Shown: piece by piece, positions 8,097 through 15,310 of the stretch
Layout of the letters: each line of letters starts with the position of its first letter
Position numbering within the stretch: position 1 is the first letter of the stretch
Assembly: GCA_947176545.1 (NCBI GenBank)
Contig: CAMWRB010000003.1
Location: 1-20,545, forward strand
DNA from: an uncultured Porphyromonadaceae bacterium
GTDB taxonomy: Bacteria > Bacteroidota > Bacteroidia > Bacteroidales > Muribaculaceae
Direction of reading: 5' to 3'
DNA length: 20,545 nucleotides
Notes under the pieces: generated by a model
Seen by the model: the letters and a program-made list of their open reading frames with translations, nothing else
What the model was told of the DNA's origin: nothing
The model's database searches: none
Made by a program: the position numbers and the translations under genes

Positions 8097-8154
8097 CATT
8101 ACCGGTCACGGTTTTCCATTGTCATTGTCATTGTCAATGTCACCGTCGGTAATG
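8097..8154 (-). promoter_or_regulatory. Inverted-repeat hairpin in the leader of the DUF3298 lipoprotein gene
   Basis: CATTACCG (8097-8104) pairs with CGGTAATG (8147-8154), and inside it ACGGT (8108-8112) pairs with ACCGT (8142-8146), leaving a 3-nt bulge (8105-8107). The loop holds a tandem 6-bp repeat, cattgt three times plus one variant (8117-8140). The structure ends 13 bases before the ATG on the minus strand, where it could affect translation initiation. Function is inferred only from position. Confidence 0.45.
8117..8140. repeat. Short tandem repeat, 6-bp unit, four copies
   Basis: cattgt occurs at 8117, 8123 and 8129, followed by the variant caatgt at 8135. It forms the loop of the hairpin above and could vary in copy number. 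Confidence 0.8.
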
Positions 8155-8293
8155 CCTTGTCAATTGATTTAAAAATAACGGCCTCACACCCCGTCTTGTT
8201 GTGTGCACGCAGATAATTATTTTATCTGTAAGCGTTTTATCGGTGAGCCGGCTTTACAATATTCGCACTCTCTATTTTTTTAGAAATCAACAC

Positions 8294-9634
8294 TTACCAT
8301 CCTCCCGACGCACCTCCGCCACTGGAGATACCTCCGCCGAAACTGCCGCCGCCGAAGCCTCCGCCACCGCCATGACCTCGACTCCCCAATATCGAGCCGG
8401 CGACAGCACCGGCTGCCAATGCACTCGAATCAGTCTCCTTGGGTATCTCATACGGATGTTCCTCACGATGATGACAGAAGAGGCATTCATACGTCCGGAC
8501 ACCCTCACCGACAGTGCGCGTTGTCGGACGACGCAGGATTTTGTCGCAAGTCATCTTCATAGCTACCGTACCGCACACCGGACATTGGGTATACTTGGTC
8601 TGCTTCTCCACATACGGGAAACGTTCGATGGTGCCGCATTCGTCACATACCCACACATCATAGTCTACCGTACCGAGTTGTTCCTCGAAATCCTGTGACA
8701 ATGACAGCAATGCGTTGTCATGCTCCTCCGAGAGTTTGTGCATCTTGCCCCCACATGTCGGACATGTCTCCGGCCGGTTACGGGTGCGCTTGTACAGCCA
8801 TGTGGCAACCAATGCTATCGGCAGTGTAAAGCCCATTGAGAAGAGCACACTCCACCAGAAGGTCACGAGATGATTGCGCCATTGTAACGCTCTGTGATGT
8901 TTATCCTTTTTACGGTTCTCAACCACATCCATTATAAAGAGTGTCAGTGTAATCAGGAATACCACAAACGCCACCAATTGGACAAACTGCCATATCACAC
9001 GCTTGTCCAACGCTTTAAACATCCCGCTCACGGTCTCACCCTCATTCGAGCGCAGTTCGTCAGCCACCTCCGGATTGGTCATCGCGGCATAAATAGTGGA
9101 AGTTGCCGCCGACAGAGCCTGGGCGATATTATCACCGGCAACCATCGCCGGCCGGATATCATTGCGGATAATGTTGGCGCACGCCACATCCGTCAGAACA
9201 CCCTCCGCACCGCTTCCGACCTCAATACGCACACGATGGTCATCGTAGGCCATTACTATCAGTACACCGTTATTCTTGTCCGACTTGCCTATACCCCAGC
9301 GTTTGAACAGATTGTAAGAATAATCTTCAATCGACTCGCCGTCCAGACTTTTGATGATACATATAGCCATCTCGCATGTGGTCTTACGGCGCAACTCCGC
9401 TATCTGCGCATTTATCTCCCCCGTGGCTGCCGGCGGAAGATAATGATTGGTATCGGAGATATAGTTGTTAGCATCCGTCAGATTGGGACGTTCCGGATAA
9501 TACACCTCTTTGGCACTGACTCCGGCAAAGCCTGAAATCATGGCCAACAACACAATCAACCCAATACGGCGGAAACCTCTCCACACATCCGCCCCATCCT
9601 TCACACTACTTAATATATTTAATCTATATTGCAT
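8294..9634 (-). CDS. TPM-domain membrane protein with Cys-rich (zinc-ribbon) region and Gly-rich tail
   Basis: 446 residues from the ATG at 9634; an upstream in-frame GTG at 9643 would add three. A signal peptide (about 19-41, ending VSA) precedes a TPM domain (about 50-190) with the family block YNLFKRWGIGKSDKNNGVLI and VRIEVGSGAEGVLTD. TPM proteins (YgcG, Psb32, TLP18.3) are linked to repair or assembly of membrane complexes, and some act as phosphatases. Two membrane helices follow (about 214-238 and 257-281). Next come four Cys pairs at 291/294, 330/333, 351/354 and 384/387, which probably form two zinc ribbons, presumably cytoplasmic. The protein ends in a Gly/Ser-rich tail with GGGGGFGGGSFGGG and a final Trp, a common ending in YgcG-like proteins. 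It lies 48 bases downstream of the dGTPase gene and probably shares its message. Confidence 0.85.
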   Translation of the reverse strand: MQYRLNILSSVKDGADVWRGFRRIGLIVLLAMISGFAGVSAKEVYYPERPNLTDANNYISDTNHYLPPAATGEINAQIAELRRKTTCEMAICIIKSLDGESIEDYSYNLFKRWGIGKSDKNNGVLIVMAYDDHRVRIEVGSGAEGVLTDVACANIIRNDIRPAMVAGDNIAQALSAATSTIYAAMTNPEVADELRSNEGETVSGMFKALDKRVIWQFVQLVAFVVFLITLTLFIMDVVENRKKDKHHRALQWRNHLVTFWWSVLFSMGFTLPIALVATWLYKRTRNRPETCPTCGGKMHKLSEEHDNALLSLSQDFEEQLGTVDYDVWVCDECGTIERFPYVEKQTKYTQCPVCGTVAMKMTCDKILRRPTTRTVGEGVRTYECLFCHHREEHPYEIPKETDSSALAAGAVAGSILGSRGHGGGGGFGGGSFGGGISSGGGASGGW

Positions 9635-9663
9635 ACCTAACACTTAATTTAGTCACTAATAAC

Positions 9664-9677
9664 TATGACCTATGACC
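9664..9677. repeat. 7-bp tandem duplication between dGTPase and TPM genes
   Basis: tatgacc occurs twice in a row in the 48-bp gap downstream of the dGTPase stop. No hairpin or terminator accompanies it. Confidence 0.7.
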
Positions 9678-9682
9678 TAATC

Positions 9683-11062
9683 CTACACTGCCGGCAGGCT
9701 CAGGCCGCGCAACTGCCTGTACAGATTGAGAGCATACACGTCCGTCATACCCGACACATGGTCCAGCATACCTTGGAGACGTGTGTACATATCGGGCGAA
9801 CGCATGGCATATTGGGCAGGCACTTTTTCGAGCAACAGACGCGAGATATTCCGTTCCGGATACAACACCGCCTCCAACAGCGTACTCAACAGATAGGTCA
9901 GGATACGATTGCCGGCTATCTCTATATCTACAACCTCGGTTGCATTGTATATCTTGGACCACGCCGTGCGCGAGCATGCGCCATATGCCTCACTAAGCAA
10001 CTCCGACTGATGCTCCGTCAGTGAGCCTTCAAACTCCCCGTGTAATATTCTCTCCTCATTGTCAGCAAACACTCGTGCGCAATCGCTTACCATCGCACCG
10101 ATGACATTCGAACGCAGATAGCCTATCTGCTCATTCGGGTCATGCAACCGTGACATCGTTCGCTCCATTCGCGCCTGTTCAGACGGCTCAAAGAATTGTT
10201 TGAGCAGACCCTTAACCTCCTCGGTGGATAGTATACGCAGACGATGAGCATCCTCAATATCCATTATCTGGTAACATATATCATCGGCTGCCTCCATCAG
10301 ATACACCAACGGATGGCGTGCGAAAATACCGGGAGATTTCTCCGGGATGCCCAACTCGACCGCTATACGTCGATAGATTGATTCCTCGCTCTCGAAAAAA
10401 CCGAATTTACCTTTACTGCCGGCATGAAACGAACTGTAAGGATATTTCACCACCGATGCCAGCGCACTGTATGTCATCGCAAATCCTCCCGCACGACGGC
10501 CTTCGAATTGATGGGTCAATAACCGGAAAGAGTTGGCATTCCCCTCGAAATTGGCTATATCACTCCACTGCCGTTCAGTGAGATATTGGCGCACATGCTG
10601 ACCCTCGCCCTCTGTGAAGAATGTCGAGATTGTCTTCTCACCGCTATGACCGAACGGAGGATTGCCCAGGTCATGACACAGACACGCGGTCGCAACTATA
10701 TCACCTATATCATACAGCTTCTTACGCTCATCCTTATCGACGATTCTCTCGCGCAGCATGTTGGCAGCCTCACGCGCCATCGACCTGCCGACCGACGACA
10801 CCTCCAGACTGTGAGTCAATCTGTTGTGTACAAAGATGCTACCCGGCAACGGAAACACCTGAGTCTTATTCTGAAGACGGCGGAAAGGAGATGAGAATAT
10901 CAGTCTGTCATAGTCACGCTGAAAGTCACTGCGCGTATGATTGCGCGGGTCATGATACTCCTCCATACCCAGTCGCTTATCGTTTATCAGCCGGCCCCAC
11001 TCCATACGTGAAGCTGAAGCAACAAACCCGTTATCTTCGATATTTCTATTATCCTCTCTCAT
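9683..11062 (-). CDS. dgt: Deoxyguanosinetriphosphate triphosphohydrolase (dGTPase)
   Basis: 459 residues from the ATG at 11062; an in-frame GTG at 11101 would add 13 but reads through a poly-A stretch and is less likely. The enzyme is an HD-domain phosphohydrolase that removes triphosphate from dGTP and possibly other dNTPs, in the cytoplasm. Family landmarks are FQRDYDRLIFSSPFRRLQNK (47-66), NRLTHSLEVSSVGR (80-93) with the first metal His, and CLCHDLGNPPFGHSGE (127-142) with the HD pair at 130-131. The later block LMEAADDICYQIMDIEDAHR supplies the last metal Asp. All metal ligands appear present. It sits between the Fic gene (upstream) and the TPM gene (downstream) on the same strand. The likely role is nucleotide-pool balance; a link to phage defence is possible but unsupported here. 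Confidence 0.92.
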   Translation of the reverse strand: MREDNRNIEDNGFVASASRMEWGRLINDKRLGMEEYHDPRNHTRSDFQRDYDRLIFSSPFRRLQNKTQVFPLPGSIFVHNRLTHSLEVSSVGRSMAREAANMLRERIVDKDERKKLYDIGDIVATACLCHDLGNPPFGHSGEKTISTFFTEGEGQHVRQYLTERQWSDIANFEGNANSFRLLTHQFEGRRAGGFAMTYSALASVVKYPYSSFHAGSKGKFGFFESEESIYRRIAVELGIPEKSPGIFARHPLVYLMEAADDICYQIMDIEDAHRLRILSTEEVKGLLKQFFEPSEQARMERTMSRLHDPNEQIGYLRSNVIGAMVSDCARVFADNEERILHGEFEGSLTEHQSELLSEAYGACSRTAWSKIYNATEVVDIEIAGNRILTYLLSTLLEAVLYPERNISRLLLEKVPAQYAMRSPDMYTRLQGMLDHVSGMTDVYALNLYRQLRGLSLPAV

Positions 11063-11146
11063 CAACACCGAAGATAATACTTTTTTTTCAATCCGACACA
11101 CTTACCCCCAAAATTTCCCCATCAAGCTCTTATATAACCGATACCG

Positions 11147-11932
11147 TTATGTAAGATACTCCATAGTTCGATGGTGGAGATTGGCAATGTGGTGTCGAAA
11201 CATCATATCCTGAACTATAGTAGAATCATCATTCTCCCGGCTGTCAACCAGTGACTGTATATATTCACCCTTATCTTCTCTTAGGACAATGGAAGGAACA
11301 AGTCCCAACTGACGTTGAAGCATATTCATTACCAGTCGAGTTGTGCGTCCGTTACCATCAACCCAGGGATGAATAGTTACGAGTCGGAAGTGAGCCTCAA
11401 AGCTCAGTCGATAACATGAAGCTATATCGGTTCTGTCTATTACAGTAATCTGTTCGTTAAGCCATGTGCAGAAATCATCCACGGCTCGAGACACCTTATT
11501 GTAGGCGAGATAACTTCTTCCACCAATACCGGCACTGACATTGCATAGGCGGTATTCCCCCTTTGATGAATCGAATTGACCGCCAATAGTAGAATATGCG
11601 CTTCCGGTCCTACGCATCACCAGTGCCGCCAACTGCATTAATAGCTCAGGTGTATATTTTAAATCTTCTGACGATATACTGAACGCATATATATAAGCAT
11701 CTTTCAAATCGACATTTATCATCTGCTCTGTCAAGGAACGCCCCTTAGCGACAACACCCTCGTCAAAAAGAAGTTGATTCTCTACCTCGGTAACTGTTGA
11801 ACCCTCGATGGCAGTAGAATGTGTCACTATAGAGTAGAGGTAGAACTTCCGGTAATCCACCTGTTCCTCCACACCTGAAGCAAGATAAGACTTCAGAGTC
11901 TCCACTATCTGTATATCAAGATTCCTATCCAT
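11147..11932 (-). CDS. Fic domain protein, probable AMP-transferase with built-in inhibitory helix
   Basis: 261 residues from the ATG at 11932 (a GTG at 11950 would add six). Fic enzymes usually move AMP from ATP onto Ser, Thr or Tyr of target proteins. The active-site motif is complete, HPWVDGNGRTTR with His188, Asp192, Asn194 and both Arg (196, 199). The N-terminal inhibitory motif S/TxxxEG/N is present as Ser39 to Gly44 (STAIEG), so this is a class II Fic protein that restrains itself and needs no separate antitoxin. No DNA-binding domain is visible, and the C-terminus is short. Base composition is more AT-rich than the neighbouring T9SS and purine genes, which hints at transfer but proves nothing. 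The target protein is unknown. The next gene on the strand is dgt, 84 bases downstream. Confidence 0.9.
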   Translation of the reverse strand: MDRNLDIQIVETLKSYLASGVEEQVDYRKFYLYSIVTHSTAIEGSTVTEVENQLLFDEGVVAKGRSLTEQMINVDLKDAYIYAFSISSEDLKYTPELLMQLAALVMRRTGSAYSTIGGQFDSSKGEYRLCNVSAGIGGRSYLAYNKVSRAVDDFCTWLNEQITVIDRTDIASCYRLSFEAHFRLVTIHPWVDGNGRTTRLVMNMLQRQLGLVPSIVLREDKGEYIQSLVDSRENDDSTIVQDMMFRHHIANLHHRTMEYLT

Positions 11933-12056
11933 AGCAACGTGTACCGGCACTCAATATTCTGTAGTTTGATTATGAATTCGACCCCTAAATTTCATGAACC
12001 GCACTCTCACTTCCTATATAATTCCGGATTTGAAATGTGTAAAGTTAATAAATTAT

Positions 12057-12087
12057 TTTGAAAAGAATAAGAAGCGAATAAGATTTG
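12057..12087 (+). promoter_or_regulatory. Weak candidate promoter ahead of the DUF3089 gene
   Basis: TTTG at 12057-12060 and TTTG at 12084-12087 are 23 bases apart, the spacing expected between the -33 and -7 TTTG elements of Bacteroidota promoters. The TA of the -7 box is AA here. It would give a leader of about 215 bases containing the inverted repeat at 12228-12272. Confidence 0.3.
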
Positions 12088-12227
12088 AGGCTGTGGCACA
12101 ACCTGTATGCTGGAATCTAAACAATACATATACTATCTATACCCTCTATATGAATAAAATAAATTCCTTAATATAAATCAAATTTTATAAACATCCTGTA
12201 TATGCTCGGAAATTTGGGCTTTTCGAA

Positions 12228-12272
12228 GATTTTATGCAAATTTGCAGTGCTACTGCAAATTTGCATAAAATC
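12228..12272. repeat. Perfect 21-bp inverted repeat, 3-nt loop, with nested palindromes
   Basis: The left arm 12228-12248 is the exact reverse complement of the right arm 12252-12272, with loop gct. Each arm contains the self-palindrome TGCAAATTTGCA (12235-12246 and 12254-12265). As DNA it could extrude a cruciform or bind a dimeric regulator at two sites; as RNA it would be a long AT-rich hairpin 37 bases ahead of the DUF3089 start. It lacks the GC stem and T run of a usual terminator. Confidence 0.9.
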
Positions 12273-12309
12273 GAATTTGAATATTACACAATACATTGTA
12301 GTATATCTC

Positions 12310-13377
12310 ATGCAATTACTGAAACAACACATAATTTCCTTACTCGTTGTGACGCTGGGCGCGCTGAGTCTGACGGCTTGTCACGGTCCGGCACAGCCGG
12401 CTCACGGTGAGACGGTTTATGTTCCGCCGACACCTGATTATTCCGATAATCTGATGTGGGTCACTTACCTTAACGGTTCCACTCCGAACAGTTCATGCGA
12501 CATCAATCTCCGCAATTCCGACATAGCCAACGGCGATACGGATAATCTACCCTCAGCTGATGTATTCTATATACCGTCGACATGGGAATATGATTGGTAT
12601 ACTGCGGATAATGTGGTGTGCCATTACGCCGACCCGTCAAATCCCACCCATCGGGCAGATATGAAAATCGAGATGGACGGGGTGGCTGAATATATGGCTG
12701 ACGGAAATAATTTCTACTCTCCTTTTTACCGCCATATCACTCTCGACAGCTGGGCCACTCTCAATGAAGACACCATCAACCGACGCTATCACGACGTCGC
12801 CTTTGTAGATGTCAGAAATGCTTTTGACCATTATCTTACTCATCATAACGCCGGACGCCCTTTCATCCTCGCCGGATTCAGTCAGGGAGGGAAGTCTGTG
12901 GTCGAACTCCTCAAAATCCTTGACCCCGAAACTCGCCGGCGTATGATAGCCGCCTATGTCATGGGCTACAAAGTCACACCCGAAGATGTCGCCTCCCACC
13001 CCTATATCACCGCAGCCGGGGACTCTGCTGATACCGGAGTGGTCGTCTGTTACAACTCCGTCTCTGATATCAAATATGTAAAACCTGTCGTAGCAGCCCC
13101 GAACGTCATGGCCATCAATCCGGTCAACTGGCGCATCGATGACAAGCCGGCCATACTCAATGACACTATCACGGTCACGCTCAATCCCGACGCAAAGGTG
13201 CTGGTAGTGGAAGGGTTTGATGGCAGCTACCTCCCCAATATCCTCGATATACTTAATGTCGGCGACTATCACGGTGCCGAACCGTGGCTGTACAGCGAAT
13301 GTCTCCGGAGTAACATACAGCAGCGTAAGAGAGCATTCTTCAAAAAAAAGCAACAGCGCACTGACAAAAAATTATAA
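12310..13377 (+). CDS. DUF3089-type alpha/beta-hydrolase lipoprotein
   Basis: 355 residues from the ATG at 12310. An open frame extends upstream to 12202 but would put the signal peptide 36 residues in and run through the inverted repeat, so it is rejected. The start MQLLKQHIISLLVV leads to the lipobox LTAC with Cys24. The body carries a nucleophile elbow GFSQGG (Ser191 at its centre) and VFYIPSTWEYDWYTAD (about 85-100), in keeping with the DUF3089 family of lipase/esterase-like hydrolases. The acid and His of the triad cannot be fixed by eye; candidates lie near the end (VEGFDGSYLPN and NVGDYHG). The tail is rich in Lys and Arg. It precedes porT by 56 bases on the same strand, but nothing shows it is part of the secretion system. 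No T9SS C-terminal sorting domain is visible. Substrate unknown. Confidence 0.78.
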   Translation: MQLLKQHIISLLVVTLGALSLTACHGPAQPAHGETVYVPPTPDYSDNLMWVTYLNGSTPNSSCDINLRNSDIANGDTDNLPSADVFYIPSTWEYDWYTADNVVCHYADPSNPTHRADMKIEMDGVAEYMADGNNFYSPFYRHITLDSWATLNEDTINRRYHDVAFVDVRNAFDHYLTHHNAGRPFILAGFSQGGKSVVELLKILDPETRRRMIAAYVMGYKVTPEDVASHPYITAAGDSADTGVVVCYNSVSDIKYVKPVVAAPNVMAINPVNWRIDDKPAILNDTITVTLNPDAKVLVVEGFDGSYLPNILDILNVGDYHGAEPWLYSECLRSNIQQRKRAFFKKKQQRTDKKL

Positions 13378-13433
13378 TAATGTGGCGTCACGGGCGTTAA
13401 TATATCAATGTTAACTTTTTCAGCTGACGCAGT

Positions 13434-14234
13434 ATGATTTTTCGACATCCTGATACTACCACTCCGACCCGCGGGCTACGCAGTCTGCTGATGTTGCTTG
13501 CTGCCATCCTTCTCGCTCCGGCGCTATGCAGTGTCGGACGGGCTGATGCACGTCCGCGCAACAAGGAGCTGAACCGTCAGTATGCCGACCAAAAACTGCT
13601 GCACCTCGGCTTCTCGGTAGGTGCTCACTTTCAGGACCTCAGCCTGACACACAACGGATTCGTCTCCGACGACGGACAACAATGGGTCGCGGAGGTTCCG
13701 GCTTTCTCCCCGGGATTCTGCGTCAATGTGCTCGGCGACCTGCGACTGCATAAATATCTGAACCTGCGTCTCACGCCCGGCATGTACTTCGGGTCGAAGA
13801 CCGTTGAGATGATGGATTATAATAATCCGAATCCGTCATTAAACCCTGACGAAGGTTTCCCGTCTAAAGTGCAGCAGACAGTCAAAAGCGCATACGTGGT
13901 CGTACCTCTCGACCTCAAAGTTTCAGGCGACCGTCTCAATAACGTTCGACCCTACGTCACTGTCGGCACAATGGCCACATTTGATGTCTCCAAGAAGCGT
14001 TCGGAATATCTCACATTCAACACTGCCGATGTCTACCTGAGTGTCGGACTGGGATGCGACTTCTATATGCCTTTCTTCAAGTTCATTCCGGAAATCAAGT
14101 TCTGTTTCGGACTCACGGACATACTCAAGCATGACCGCCCCGACCTCGTGGACAATCCTCATCAGTTCATAATGACCCAATCACTTCGTAAGGTCAAATC
14201 AAATATGGTGGTCATCAACTTCTACTTTGAATAA
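13434..14234 (+). CDS. porT: Type IX secretion outer-membrane barrel protein PorT
   Basis: 266 residues with a signal peptide (hydrophobic core about 17-34, probable cut after ADA at 37-39). The mature part looks like an eight-stranded beta barrel of the PorT/SprT family: LLHLGFSVGAHFQDLSLTHN, FSPGFCVNVLGDLRLHKYLN, and VVVPLDLKVSGDRLNNVRPY are the family's conserved strands, and the final aromatic residue (VVINFYFE) fits outer-membrane insertion. PorT is needed for T9SS secretion in Porphyromonas and SprT for gliding and secretion in Flavobacterium. Its place 42 bases before porP/sprF supports the call. In Porphyromonas gingivalis porT is not beside porPKLMN as far as I recall, so the linkage here is notable. 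A one-mismatch -7 box (TAACTTTT, 13412-13419) might give the operon its own promoter. Confidence 0.85.
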   Translation: MIFRHPDTTTPTRGLRSLLMLLAAILLAPALCSVGRADARPRNKELNRQYADQKLLHLGFSVGAHFQDLSLTHNGFVSDDGQQWVAEVPAFSPGFCVNVLGDLRLHKYLNLRLTPGMYFGSKTVEMMDYNNPNPSLNPDEGFPSKVQQTVKSAYVVVPLDLKVSGDRLNNVRPYVTVGTMATFDVSKKRSEYLTFNTADVYLSVGLGCDFYMPFFKFIPEIKFCFGLTDILKHDRPDLVDNPHQFIMTQSLRKVKSNMVVINFYFE

Positions 14235-14276
14235 ACCTCATTTACAACACGCCTATAATACGACCCGATATAATTT

Positions 14277-15305
14277 ATGCCACACGCACAGTCAAACATC
14301 TCGAAAAGGAGCATACGCCGTCTTTCCGGTGTCATACGCCTGTTGCCGGCATTGATTATATATCTTGTCTGCGCGCTCTCCGCGACAGCTCAGAGCGATA
14401 TGATGCTGACACAGAACTGGGCTGTCCCGACACTTTACAATCCGGCGGCAACAGGCTCCACCGATTATGTACGCATCCGCGCCGGGGCCAAGTTGCAATG
14501 GCTCGGCATCACCAACGCGCCCAAATCATTCTTCGGCGTGGCCGACTCACCCCTCAAAATCGGTTCCAAGCGTATCGGTCTCGGTGTCAATCTCAGCCAG
14601 GAGTCGCTCGGTCTTTTCTCCAATCTCCTTGCCAACGTTCAGGCCTCATACAAGTTCCGGCTCTTCAAAGGCACTTTCTCCGTCGGACTGCAGGGGGGAT
14701 ATTACAACTCCCGGTTTCGTGCAACCGATATTTATATCCCCGACGAAGATGACTATCATCAGAGTTCTGACACCTCCCTGCCCACCCAGGACCTTTCGGG
14801 CAATGCGTTCGACTTTTCAGCCGGCATACACTATCAGCATAAATACTTCTCCGTCGGTGTCGCCGGACTCCATCTGCTCAATCCTGTCGTCAAGATGAAC
14901 GTACAGGGCACCGAGGCTTCCGACTCACACGAATATGAGACCGAACTCAAACGTTCACTTTATTTGACCGCCGATGGCAATATTCCGCTAAAAAATACGT
15001 TATTCTCATTGCAGCCCTCCATATTGGCAGCCACTGACTTCAGTAAGTTTACGGCACAGGCAACAATGAGGGCCACCTACAATAAGTTTATCACATTCGG
15101 CGCCGGTTATCGCTGGCAGGAAGCTGTCTACGCTATGATAGGGGCTGAATTTAAAAACTTTTTTGTCGGATACGCCTACGATTATCCTCTCTCGGCCATA
15201 GGCAAAGCTTCATCCGGCAGCCATGAACTCATACTGGGATATCAGCTCAAACTTGACTTCTCAGGCAAAAACAAGAACAAACACCGTTCCATTCGTATAA
15301 TGTAG
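14277..15305 (+). CDS. porP: PorP/SprF family type IX secretion outer-membrane protein
   Basis: 342 residues, typical of PorP/SprF. The signal peptide ends ATAQ (cut after residue 38). The mature start (MLTQNWAVPTLYNPAATGST) is the hallmark of the family, followed by strand blocks such as KLQWLGITNAPKSFFGVADS, RIGLGVNLSQESLGLFS and FGAGYRWQEAVYAMIGAEF. These barrels sit in the outer membrane; in Flavobacterium SprF works with a surface adhesin, and in Porphyromonas PorP is required for secretion. The gene is immediately followed by gldK (five bases), the standard porP-K-L-M-N order. Paralogues of this family are common in Bacteroidota, but the operon position marks this one as the core PorP. 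Confidence 0.92.
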   Translation: MPHAQSNISKRSIRRLSGVIRLLPALIIYLVCALSATAQSDMMLTQNWAVPTLYNPAATGSTDYVRIRAGAKLQWLGITNAPKSFFGVADSPLKIGSKRIGLGVNLSQESLGLFSNLLANVQASYKFRLFKGTFSVGLQGGYYNSRFRATDIYIPDEDDYHQSSDTSLPTQDLSGNAFDFSAGIHYQHKYFSVGVAGLHLLNPVVKMNVQGTEASDSHEYETELKRSLYLTADGNIPLKNTLFSLQPSILAATDFSKFTAQATMRATYNKFITFGAGYRWQEAVYAMIGAEFKNFFVGYAYDYPLSAIGKASSGSHELILGYQLKLDFSGKNKNKHRSIRIM

Positions 15306-15310
15306 CGACT

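Larger units (their letters stand above)
11933..12309. other. AT-rich intergenic region between divergent Fic and DUF3089 genes
   Basis: This 377-bp stretch lacks a convincing gene. It holds a weak plus-strand promoter candidate (12057-12087), a near-palindrome ggctgtggcacaacc at 12089-12103, and the perfect 21-bp inverted repeat at 12228-12272. A 60-codon frame at 11994-12176 has no recognisable features. The rest is AT-rich and without further structure that I can see. Confidence 0.7.

Noticed and set aside
8210..8228. cagataa-ttatt-ttatctg dyad as terminator of the TPM gene
   Set aside because: The stem is only seven AT-rich pairs and no T run follows on the minus strand.
9683..11932. Fic plus dGTPase as a phage-defence pair
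   Set aside because: Both families are common outside defence, and no other defence gene or mobile element lies nearby.
11994..12176. Possible small gene (60 codons), perhaps an antitoxin for the Fic protein
   Set aside because: It shows no recognisable domain, is on the opposite strand, and the Fic protein already carries its own inhibitory motif.
12202..12309. Upstream extension of the DUF3089 gene to an ATG at 12202
   Set aside because: It would be translated through the inverted repeat and place the lipoprotein signal 36 residues inside the protein.
12637..13353. Long minus-strand open frame opposite the DUF3089 gene
   Set aside because: It mirrors the codons of a clear lipoprotein hydrolase and has no family features of its own.
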